Part shown: positions 52,263-59,742 of the stretch, one piece after another
Layout of the letters: each line of letters starts with the position of its first letter
Numbering within the stretch: the stretch's first letter is position 1
IMG/VR virus record: IMGVR_UViG_3300036715_003821
Coordinates: 1 to 62,028 of that record
Reading direction: 5' to 3' (one strand)
DNA from: a virus
Length of the DNA: 62,028 nucleotides
The notes under the pieces: model-generated
Database searches by the model: none
Seen by the model: the letters and a program-made list of their open reading frames with translations, nothing else
Told to the model about the DNA's origin: nothing
Program-made: the position numbers and the translations under genes

Positions 52263-52731
52263 GTTCATATTCCTTTGGAATATCTGTATTATCACAAACA
52301 TCTTCTAACCAAGACTCATCCGCATAATGTTGTAAGAAATCTGTTATTTTTTCAGCTAATTCATCCATCTTTTGTGCATCTTCCGATTGGAAATCTTTAA
52401 TATCACATTCTTCCAAGAAATCTAAAGCACTAATATCATTCACATACTCAGAAGCATGTTCAATTGTTTTCACTTCTTTTTTGTGTTTAACTACAATAGT
52501 TTCATATGTTTTGTGAAAGTGTAAATTAGGTGTAAAACTTTCTTTACCATCATCATCGTGAGAATAGCTACAAATTAACTGAAGTCCAACCTAATGTTTT
52601 TGAGCAGCTGGTATTTCCTTGAATTCTTTATAAAAACCATTTAATATACCCGCCGAAATATCAACGATTTTACAGTGAATTTCATTGCTTTTAGCAATTA
52701 AGTCATCAATTTCTTTATTCATTTTATTCAT
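52255..52731 (-). pseudogene. NDEGG-family gene with a premature amber codon
   Basis: From ATG 52731 the frame reads 'MNKMNKEIDDLIAKSNEIH...' and meets TAG at 52591-52593 after 46 codons. It then continues in the same frame as 'VGLQLICSYSHDDDGKES' to the TAA at 52255. Without the TAG it aligns along its whole length with the intact gene next door (52744-53232), including the motif region and the 'ESWLEDVCDN' end. TAG ends other genes here, so recoding is unlikely. Confidence 0.75.
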
Positions 52732-52743
52732 TTTATTAATATT

Positions 52744-53232
52744 TCAGCTGAAATCATATTTAGATGGAAGGATTGTTTTGTCTAATGTATCTTCAATCCA
52801 AGGTTCTGCGGAATAAAACTCAATTAACTCACTTATTTTAGTTAATAGTTTCTCTCCATTTTCGATATCCTCATTTGGAAGATCTTTATCAATACCTAGT
52901 TTATCTGTCATAAAGTCTAATAGCGATTGATCTTCAAAATATGTAGATATGAAATTAGGCTCTTCTATTATTTTACATTTTCTTTTATCTTGAGTAGTTT
53001 CCTCTGGTTTATGAATGGTTTTAATGAGAATAAGTTTTGGATAAAAATCTTCTCCACCATTATCATTTGAATCGTAGTATTTAAATACAAAGATCTCAAT
53101 GCCATGTTTTTTGATTGTTGGTATTTCTGTAAATTCTTTATAGTAACCATCCAATAAGTCACTTGATATCTTTGCCATCTCATTGAAAAGTTCATTTACT
53201 TTTTCTTTTAATTTGTTAATATCTTTATTCAT
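52744..53232 (-). CDS. NDEGG-motif protein, 162 aa
   Basis: Third intact member, motif 'KYYDSNDNGGEDFYPKL' near residue 53 (N-D-N-G-G). N-terminal helix ('INKLKEKVNELFNEMAKISS') and C-terminal 'EPWIEDTLDKTILP'. The adjacent broken gene is its closest relative, so a tandem duplication is likely. Confidence 0.75.
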   Translation of the reverse strand: MNKDINKLKEKVNELFNEMAKISSDLLDGYYKEFTEIPTIKKHGIEIFVFKYYDSNDNGGEDFYPKLILIKTIHKPEETTQDKRKCKIIEEPNFISTYFEDQSLLDFMTDKLGIDKDLPNEDIENGEKLLTKISELIEFYSAEPWIEDTLDKTILPSKYDFS

Positions 53233-53241
53233 ATTATTTAC

Positions 53242-53720
53242 CTATATGTGTTGCATTAAAGTTTCATAATCAATATGAGTTCTTTCAGTTAATCTATATT
53301 GCTCTCTAGCAATTTTATCCACACTTCTCTTTAGTTTACCCAGTGTAAAATGAAAATTAACCATATAAACATCATTGTGTTTTAATGTTGGTAATCCAAA
53401 ATGTTCTCTAATTCTACATAAATCTTCCGAATAACAATCTGTCCAAACATGTAAGCCATTTGTTTCATATTTTGAACTACACTTAAATTTTATAGTTGCA
53501 TCTTGGAATTTTTTGTTAAACCAATCATTATTTATAGAAGGTAACTCTGATTTAATTACGGAAATATGTGGTTTTTATTTACTTTTAAATCTAAATTAAA
53601 TTTTTCAATTTGAGAATTTTGAATTTCTTGACTGATATGCAATAACATCCAATCATCCTCATATTTAATAATACCTTCAACATAAGATGAATTCGAATAA
53701 TCTAATATGGATGAACTCAT
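53242..53720 (-). pseudogene. Frameshifted 2H phosphoesterase, Acb1-like
   Basis: ATG 53720 gives 54 codons and stops at 53556. A frame shifted by -1 at a run of five A (near 53565) gives 'KPHISVIKSELPS' and continues to TAG 53242. Joined, the protein has about 157 aa with two H-x-[ST] motifs: 'PHISVI' (H51) and 'NFHFTLGKL' (H123). Size, spacing and a 'REHFGLP' stretch before the second motif recall phage 2H phosphoesterases such as T4 anti-CBASS Acb1 (152 aa, H44 and H113). Overlaps the DNA ligase stop by 4 nt. Confidence 0.6.
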
Positions 53721-55051
53721 TTTATTTCCTTTAATGAATTGGCAATGGTTTTATCAAATCTAATTTCTAAAAATACTGGTAAGAATAATGACCAAGCATC
53801 ATGTTTATCTTGTATTTTTGTGTTGTATTGTACCTTGGCTATTTTTCCAACCCATGATTCTGGGTCTTTGGAAAAATGAATAAGCATATCTTCGGTAAAA
53901 CCAGATCCAACATTAACATTTAATGTTTTATCTTCAGACTGACAGATAAATCCACCAATCCATCCGTTTTCTTTTCGCTTATTTTCACCTTCAAAGTAAC
54001 CAATGATTTTCAAGTCACAATCATTTACTTCTTTTAACTTAATCCAATGCTTTGAGCGTTTGCATTCGTAAAGGTGTGAAGCTGTCTTAATGATAAGACC
54101 TTCGCCTCCTTTGGCAACCACTTTGTTGAACAAATCATTAATTTCTGTTTTAGAAGAAACAACATGCATCTCTGCTTGAAGCAAATGCTTAAAAGAAGTG
54201 TCAAGAAATGTAGAAACAATTTGTTCCCTACGTTTTGTATATGGAACATTTCCTGTAATATCTTTTTCAATCCAAGCAAAATCACCAACATCAAATATAT
54301 TGAAAAGCAAATCACTATCTAAAGCTGATTTGGCTTTTCCCTTTAGAATTTGGTTTACTTTACCTGTTACAGATTTGCGATTAAAGTCTGTTAACTCACC
54401 ATCAATAAATACTTGATGGGAAATATTATTTTGTTGTTTAAACTTTTTGATAAATTCCGCCGCTTCTTTTTCAATAGAAGGCATCAAATCTGAATTAAGA
54501 ATATTGAAATTTCTGGTGTAAAAAGTTACGCCTTCTTTTTCTTCAACAGCAATTACACGCACACCATCATATTTGATTTCAGCATAATTCACTTTTGAAG
54601 TATCAATTTGCGTCATATCATCTTGTGCTGCCATTAACTCCAAATCTGGAATAAAGTTCTTGCCAAAAACTTTGTTGATAATAGAAACACCAACGCCAAT
54701 ATTAAGGTTTTTTGTTAGGATTTTAACAAGCATTTCTTTTTGTTCATCCGAACAAGATAAGCAACTCACTTGCTTTTCCAAGAAATGACGATCTTCATCT
54801 TTTGCTGCTTTCACAGTAAGTAGATAATTGATTTTTTCTTGGATTTTATCAAATGCATCATCACTTGTGGATGAAGAAGTTGTAATACTTAATTTTGAAA
54901 CTTTTGTTGTTTTGAATGGATTTGTTGCTATTTGCAGAAGCCATTTCATAGTTTCTGTCTTACAATCAGCAAGTAATTTTTGTTTTTCAGTTGCTGAACC
55001 TGTCCCAGATAACTGAGACATATCAATAAGTGTTTGTAATTCTTTCATCAA
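53717..55051 (-). CDS. ATP-dependent DNA ligase
   Basis: A 444-aa ligase. The N-terminal domain (residues 1-150) resembles the DNA-binding helical part of phage ligases. 'YAEIKYDGVRVIA' near residue 158 is motif I with the AMP lysine. 'FIDGELTDF' (motif III), 'GGEGLIIKT' (motif IV) and 'HWIKLKEV' (motif V) follow. It seals Okazaki fragments together with the FEN-type exonuclease (22943). Length is close to T4 gp30 (487 aa). Confidence 0.92.
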   Translation of the reverse strand: MMKELQTLIDMSQLSGTGSATEKQKLLADCKTETMKWLLQIATNPFKTTKVSKLSITTSSSTSDDAFDKIQEKINYLLTVKAAKDEDRHFLEKQVSCLSCSDEQKEMLVKILTKNLNIGVGVSIINKVFGKNFIPDLELMAAQDDMTQIDTSKVNYAEIKYDGVRVIAVEEKEGVTFYTRNFNILNSDLMPSIEKEAAEFIKKFKQQNNISHQVFIDGELTDFNRKSVTGKVNQILKGKAKSALDSDLLFNIFDVGDFAWIEKDITGNVPYTKRREQIVSTFLDTSFKHLLQAEMHVVSSKTEINDLFNKVVAKGGEGLIIKTASHLYECKRSKHWIKLKEVNDCDLKIIGYFEGENKRKENGWIGGFICQSEDKTLNVNVGSGFTEDMLIHFSKDPESWVGKIAKVQYNTKIQDKHDAWSLFLPVFLEIRFDKTIANSLKEIK

Positions 55052-55456
55052 TCATTCCTCATCTTCTATTTTAAATCCAGATTTTTTTAGAATCTTCACT
55101 ATATCCAAATGATTTTGGCTTGCATCATATGTTAGCTCATAAAATGAATCAACGAATTTTTTAAAAGATTTCTTATCATCTTTGCCAAAAGCATTAAGAC
55201 ATTCAATATCCTCGAAATCAAAGTCATCAAGAATATAATTTTCTTTTAAATATAGCGAATAATCTGTGATTATTCCACCCTCATCATCACTATTAATATC
55301 TACCATGATAATTAACTTATCAACAGATGAAATTAATTTCTTGACTTGTGAATATTCCCATTTAAAAACATCGATATAAGAATTTGTAAAATCTTCTTTT
55401 GATTTTTTAAATGCAACTTCTGCTTCTTTTATTTTTTCTCTTAGTTCTTTTGACAT
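55052..55456 (-). CDS. NDEGG-motif protein, 134 aa
   Basis: Member with 'MVDINSDDEGGIITDYSLYL' near residue 53. Start ATG 55456 ('MSKELREKIKEAEVAFKK') chosen over a longer frame because the gene upstream ends at 55458. Directly precedes the DNA ligase gene. Confidence 0.75.
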   Translation of the reverse strand: MSKELREKIKEAEVAFKKSKEDFTNSYIDVFKWEYSQVKKLISSVDKLIIMVDINSDDEGGIITDYSLYLKENYILDDFDFEDIECLNAFGKDDKKSFKKFVDSFYELTYDASQNHLDIVKILKKSGFKIEDEE

Positions 55457-55457
55457 A

Positions 55458-55862
55458 TTAGTAATCAGAGCTTTCTTTAATACCAATATTAAATGCAATG
55501 TTTTCACAATCAAGATAAGTTTCTCCCAACATATCATCAAATGATTCTGAAAATTCTTTGAAATTTTCTTTTTGTTCTTCTGTTAGTTTTTCAACTTCTG
55601 ATTCTTCAAAATAATCTTCTAAGCAATCAATATCAAAATAATATCCATTAATACATGGATTATAATACGTCTTTGTACCACCCTCATCATTTGAGCTATA
55701 AGAAATATTAAGAGTTAAACCACCAATAGCTTTAGTAAGGTCTTTTATTTTATTGTATTGATATTTTAAAAGATCAATGTATAATTGTGAAATTTCATCA
55801 CGAGTATCTTTATATTTTTTAATGGATGAATTAATTTTATCTTTTGTTTCTACTACATTCAT
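55458..55862 (-). CDS. NDEGG-motif protein, 134 aa
   Basis: Member with 'ISYSSNDEGGTKTYYNP' near residue 52 and the same helical ends. ATG 55862 is used; a TTG two codons earlier overlaps the previous stop. Same length as the members on both sides. Confidence 0.75.
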   Translation of the reverse strand: MNVVETKDKINSSIKKYKDTRDEISQLYIDLLKYQYNKIKDLTKAIGGLTLNISYSSNDEGGTKTYYNPCINGYYFDIDCLEDYFEESEVEKLTEEQKENFKEFSESFDDMLGETYLDCENIAFNIGIKESSDY

Positions 55863-55864
55863 AA

Positions 55865-56269
55865 TCAATATACTTCCTTAATTTTCATACCATATTTTCT
55901 CAAAGTATTAACACCATCAAAATCATCACTTCTTACGATTGCCTCAATTGTATTGCTAAAATCGTGAAAAAACTCCACTTGCTCTTCAGTTGGTTTATTA
56001 CCTAAATCAGCTAAAAAATCACCACAACGTTCATCAAGCCCTAAATAACTACCAGCTAAGACAAGAGAATAACTTTTGTATGTACCACCTTCATCATTGT
56101 AGTGATTACTTACATTAAGACTAATCTCACCAATTGGTTCAATAAATTCTTTAATTTTCTCATAGTCAGCTTTTAGTAAATCAACATGTAAGTCTGATAG
56201 TTCTTTTCTTAATTCATTCGCTTTTTCTTTAGACACTTTGATTTTTTCTAAAATTTCTGTATTACTCAT
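55865..56269 (-). CDS. NDEGG-motif protein, 134 aa
   Basis: Member with 'SNHYNDEGGTYKSYSLVLAG' near residue 53. N-terminal helix 'NELRKELSDLHVDLLKADYE' matches those of its neighbours. First of the three equal-length copies; a terminator lies between it and nadV, so the family is transcribed apart from the NAD genes. Confidence 0.75.
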   Translation of the reverse strand: MSNTEILEKIKVSKEKANELRKELSDLHVDLLKADYEKIKEFIEPIGEISLNVSNHYNDEGGTYKSYSLVLAGSYLGLDERCGDFLADLGNKPTEEQVEFFHDFSNTIEAIVRSDDFDGVNTLRKYGMKIKEVY

Positions 56270-56285
56270 ATTTTCTTACCTTTAA

Positions 56286-56316
56286 AAAATAAACCCAACT
56301 TTCGTCGGGTTTATTG
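56286..56316 (-). terminator. Intrinsic terminator after nadV
   Basis: Minus strand AATAAACCCGAC-GAAA-GTTGGGTTTATT followed by TTTTTAAA. Ends the NAD+ salvage operon; the next gene starts 17 bp further on. Confidence 0.88.
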
Positions 56317-56319
56317 TTA

Positions 56320-57696
56320 TCACTGTTCAGATAGTCGTTTTCGTATTTCATCCATAGAATCATTTACCAAAACTTCACCATTCAAATATACGGTTTGCAT
56401 AACCGAGTTAGTATGAGGTTCTTTATCACCAAGAGCAGAAGTTTGATAAAGACCAAATACATCCACCAAATCCAATCGACCCGCTTTGCTGCGCTTCCCT
56501 GGGTCCGTAACGGGATCTTTAAAGACTTCACGAGTCTTTCCATCAACAGTGATAGAAGAGCACTTCATGGCGAATTTAAAGGTGTCACGATTGGGAGCTT
56601 GAAGCAATGCTCCGCCCATCCCAAAAGCAATATTCGTTGCTGAATATTTATGGGAAACTAAATTATCCAAAATATCTTTAATCGAATCATAATTAATACC
56701 ATCACCTTGAATAACTCGAATATTATTAAGAACTTTATAACCCTTACTATTTAGGGTATGACCAAATTTTTTATCAAGAGATTGTACAACTTGCAAAACA
56801 ATATCTTTTGGGATACCAGAATCTGGACGAATAACAACAGTTGCTCCAGAATCAATTACCTCTTGCTTGAGTTTATCTCCCCACAAATTCTCACAAGCAT
56901 TGATAATATCATAACTATCAGAAACAACAGCTAGTATAGAACCAGGTTTAGCAAATTGCTTAAGCATATTACGATAAGCATCTTCTTCATGATCCTTACC
57001 CCATGAAGTGATTGAACTATGCTCCGCTGCTGGAATACTAAATCCAGCCATCTTGCAATTATAAAATTTATTTGCCATTCGAATACCTGCGACAGTATCA
57101 GAACCCAAAAAGTTTACCAAATGAGCTGCACCGCCAATTGCTGCGCTTTCTTGACTTGAAACTCCCCGAGAGCCGAAGTCATGGATTTTGAAGGAAATTT
57201 CAGCACTTGGGTCATCTGAGGATTGTTCCAAATACTTCATAACAAGTTTTTTCATGAAGTATGAATTGGTAGCAACGGTAATTGGATACCAAATTCGAAG
57301 AAGCATTGTTTCGAGCCAAGAAACAACCCAAAATGCTTTTGGATCAGTAGACTCCACAGAAACAAGAATGTTATGAGTTTCAATCAAAGAACCTTCCTTG
57401 GGTGCTCGAATACGTACTGGAAGTTTACCACCAAGATCCTTGGCAATATACATCCAGCCTTCATAATTAAAAGGTTCACCATGAGCATCAAAAAATTCTT
57501 TTGCTTCTTCAACTTCTTCAACAGTAACGCGATGAGTTAAATACTTCTTTAGATAATATTGAAGACCAAAGAAAACAGTACTTTCAAAGGGTCCACCCCG
57601 AGATTCCACGTAGCTAAACATACTCGTGGTATTAGGTGGGTATTGCACCGAATGACTTACTTTATAAGAATCAACGTCAATAAGATAATTTTCCAT
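56320..57696 (-). CDS. nadV: Nicotinamide phosphoribosyltransferase (NAMPT)
   Basis: A 458-aa enzyme of typical NAMPT length. 'DVDSYKVSHSVQYPPNT' at the start, 'FKIHDFGSRGVSSQESA' near residue 168, 'SIPAAEHSSITSWGKDHEED' with the catalytic histidine near residue 226, 'VVSDSYDIINACENLWG' near residue 258 and 'VIQGDGINYDS' near residue 330 are all conserved. It turns nicotinamide and PRPP into NMN. The NMNAT-Nudix gene lies upstream, so the pair can rebuild NAD+ from nicotinamide, as in the NARP2-type phage pathway. Confidence 0.94.
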   Translation of the reverse strand: MENYLIDVDSYKVSHSVQYPPNTTSMFSYVESRGGPFESTVFFGLQYYLKKYLTHRVTVEEVEEAKEFFDAHGEPFNYEGWMYIAKDLGGKLPVRIRAPKEGSLIETHNILVSVESTDPKAFWVVSWLETMLLRIWYPITVATNSYFMKKLVMKYLEQSSDDPSAEISFKIHDFGSRGVSSQESAAIGGAAHLVNFLGSDTVAGIRMANKFYNCKMAGFSIPAAEHSSITSWGKDHEEDAYRNMLKQFAKPGSILAVVSDSYDIINACENLWGDKLKQEVIDSGATVVIRPDSGIPKDIVLQVVQSLDKKFGHTLNSKGYKVLNNIRVIQGDGINYDSIKDILDNLVSHKYSATNIAFGMGGALLQAPNRDTFKFAMKCSSITVDGKTREVFKDPVTDPGKRSKAGRLDLVDVFGLYQTSALGDKEPHTNSVMQTVYLNGEVLVNDSMDEIRKRLSEQ

Positions 57697-57739
57697 AATA
57701 TACTCCTGTAATTTGTTATTTTTTATCCCCTACCTGGGA

Positions 57740-58801
57740 TCAAACCTCAGAATAAGTTCTGTGATGTGATGTAAAATAACTTAAAATATGATAATGATCT
57801 TCAAAAAACAACTTTGGATTTGCCATTGCTTGGTTGATTTCAACCCATGAGGCGGATGCAGCGTCATCCCCACCTGTTACTTTTGGTAGCGATTTACCCG
57901 TACCTTCATAAAAGAAAGCATGAGTAATTGCTCTACCACGAGAACTTCTACTTGGATGATCAAAAACTTTTGATTCAACAAAAGTAAAATCCTTGTTTTT
58001 ATACAAATTTAAATTTGTCTCCTCCAACAACTCTCTTTTTGCACCATCAATAATTCTTTCATTTTGATTCAAGAATCCTCCGGGCAATGCCCATAAGCCT
58101 TTGCCAGGATTTATCTTTCTTTTAATTAAAAGAACATGACCATGATGACAAATAACACTATCCACTGTAACAAATGTTGGTGGAAATGGTACTGACGCCC
58201 ATTGACTCTTATAATTCTTTACATATTGATGTTCAGATTGAAGGGTTTTATGATCTGTAGTACCATTGTACAACTCCAAAAATGTTAGAGTACCCTTTGG
58301 TAGATAAGAGCGAACAGACTCTAATGTAAATTCTTTTCCAAAAATACTTTCACGTATGTCCGTTGCGTGGACTGTTGCAGGGAATGTAACCTCTGCCTCT
58401 CGATATGTCCACTGGGGAAACAAATCTAAATAATAAGAAGAGTCATCACTCTTACAACCTACCAATGCAATCTTTGGTTCATAATTTTTTGTCCATTTTG
58501 CATCAATAGCTTCAGATACTTTATGTTGTACCTGAGAAATCCAAACCTTATCATTGTAAAGGTAATCATTAATTTCAATAGTTGTAAATGGAAAGTCAAG
58601 CGAATTATTCAACATCGCTTTTCTTTGCTCAGGATTAAAAGGATTCCTGATATTCATCGAAGAATTGCATGATCCCAATAATACAATAACATTATGAGCA
58701 ATTTCATTTGCAGTGTTTAAAATATCTACATGCCCCAAATGTAGAGGTTGAAATCTACCAATAACAATAGCAAAGTCGTAATTCTTAAATTTTCCGTCCA
58801 T
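57740..58801 (-). CDS. nadM: Bifunctional NMN adenylyltransferase / Nudix hydrolase
   Basis: A 353-aa fusion. The N-terminal domain has 'VIGRFQPLHLGHVDIL' (residues 13-28), the nucleotide-binding site of NMNAT, and 'TDIRESIFGKEF' (substrate loop). The C-terminal Nudix domain (from about 205) has 'WALPGGFLNQNERIIDGAKR' and 'ELLEETNL', which together form a nearly perfect Nudix box. It makes NAD+ from NMN and ATP; the Nudix part may clear ADP-ribose. AGGAGG lies upstream of ATG 58801. Works with nadV next door. Confidence 0.93.
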   Translation of the reverse strand: MDGKFKNYDFAIVIGRFQPLHLGHVDILNTANEIAHNVIVLLGSCNSSMNIRNPFNPEQRKAMLNNSLDFPFTTIEINDYLYNDKVWISQVQHKVSEAIDAKWTKNYEPKIALVGCKSDDSSYYLDLFPQWTYREAEVTFPATVHATDIRESIFGKEFTLESVRSYLPKGTLTFLELYNGTTDHKTLQSEHQYVKNYKSQWASVPFPPTFVTVDSVICHHGHVLLIKRKINPGKGLWALPGGFLNQNERIIDGAKRELLEETNLNLYKNKDFTFVESKVFDHPSRSSRGRAITHAFFYEGTGKSLPKVTGGDDAASASWVEINQAMANPKLFFEDHYHILSYFTSHHRTYSEV

Positions 58802-58880
58802 ATAATCCTCCTTGGATATTTGTTTCGAAGCTACCTGCCTCTAGTTATATAACGAAGATTTAGTGGTTTGTACTTTTTTA

Positions 58881-58911
58881 TATTAAGCGCGTGAGTTGCA
58901 CGTGCTTAATA
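58881..58911 (-). other. 13-bp stem-loop between small gene and nadM
   Basis: TATTAAGC-GCGTG pairs with CACGT-GCTTAATA (one G-T) around a five-base loop. It begins within the stop region of the small basic gene on the minus strand and has no T run, so it is not a standard terminator. It may be an RNA-processing or protein-binding site. Confidence 0.45.
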
Positions 58912-59040
58912 ATTCTCTTCTTTATCAAAAAACTCTTTATCCTTTTGTTTTTTTCTTTTATCTTTTTTGTTTTTATGTGCGCCCCCCGAATGACGTTTTG
59001 CTTTCATCATGGAGATTGCTGTATAGTTACGTACTGACAT
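58906..59040 (-). CDS. Small basic protein, 44 aa
   Basis: Open frame from ATG 59040 to TAA 58906 right behind a promoter. 'MSVRNYTAISMMKAKRHSGG' followed by 'HKNKKDKRKKQKDKEF': a strongly basic peptide of a kind common among early phage proteins. It may bind nucleic acid. First gene of the NAD operon. Confidence 0.6.
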   Translation of the reverse strand: MSVRNYTAISMMKAKRHSGGAHKNKKDKRKKQKDKEFFDKEENY

Positions 59041-59049
59041 ACTATCCTT

Positions 59050-59076
59050 AGTATAATCACGCCACCGCGGTGTCAA
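59050..59076 (-). promoter_or_regulatory. Sigma70-type promoter of the NAD operon
   Basis: TTGACA at 59071-59076 and TATACT at 59050-59055, spacer 15 bp and GC-rich, minus strand. It stands 10 bp before the small basic gene. The short spacer is less usual than the 16 bp found elsewhere in the window. Confidence 0.7.
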
Positions 59077-59091
59077 GGCGATGGGGTGTGG

Positions 59092-59742
59092 TTACGAATC
59101 ATTTGAAATTAAATGATTAGCTTTATATGCTCTATTATCGGTGTTATTTGTATCTTTTAAATAAACTTTTAATAACATATTTACATTTTCTTTTAAAGAA
59201 GATTTTACTCTTTTAAATTCATCATTTAATTTATATAATGCCCTATCAAATGCGGGTGGTCTATCAAATAATAATGAAGACAATACATTTATATAAGAAA
59301 TAATAATTGACTTTTCAATCTCAACATACGCATTATCTATTGAGTGATAAATGTTTATGATATCATTAAAATGAGTTTCATATTTTTCTTTTAATTTTGG
59401 TAATTTTGTAGATAAATCTTCTGATAGTGGCACAGAACATATGGCATTGACAAGAAAGCTAAGTATAAAAGTGCAATTATCAGAATTTAAATAATCAAAC
59501 AATTTATAAACATCTTCATTTAAAAGACAGTATAACAATGTTTTCTTGTACATTGGGTATATGTAATTTGATTCTTTGCATATATCCAACACATAAAGAC
59601 TTATTGTTTTTCTTTCTTCATTAGATAAAAGCCTTATACTTTCCTGATAATCATATGAATATAAAACATCAGAATTAGAATTTTCAATTGCCAACAACAT
59701 ATCGTTCAAAGATATTCTTGTTGAAGTGATTGGTTCAAACAT
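59092..59742 (-). CDS. Hypothetical protein, 216 aa
   Basis: Not recognised. Helical and leucine-rich, with no membrane segment or enzyme motif. Starts 37 nt inside the end of the repeat gene, so it is probably co-expressed with it. No glycine-rich or cysteine-rich motif. Confidence 0.65.
   Translation of the reverse strand: MFEPITSTRISLNDMLLAIENSNSDVLYSYDYQESIRLLSNEERKTISLYVLDICKESNYIYPMYKKTLLYCLLNEDVYKLFDYLNSDNCTFILSFLVNAICSVPLSEDLSTKLPKLKEKYETHFNDIINIYHSIDNAYVEIEKSIIISYINVLSSLLFDRPPAFDRALYKLNDEFKRVKSSLKENVNMLLKVYLKDTNNTDNRAYKANHLISNDS

Noticed and set aside
52591-52593. TAG recoded as an amino acid
   Set aside because: TAG ends tnpB (2437-2439), the gene at 34804 and the 2H gene at 53242, so it is an ordinary stop here.
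53556-53570. Programmed -1 ribosomal frameshifting in the 2H gene and in 37256-37695
   Set aside because: The A runs have five A after a T and do not form an X-XXY-YYZ heptamer in the reading frame, and no pseudoknot was apparent.
57710-57735. Terminator between nadM and nadV
   Set aside because: A five-bp ATCCC/GGGAT stem has no T run on the minus strand, so read-through into nadV is expected.
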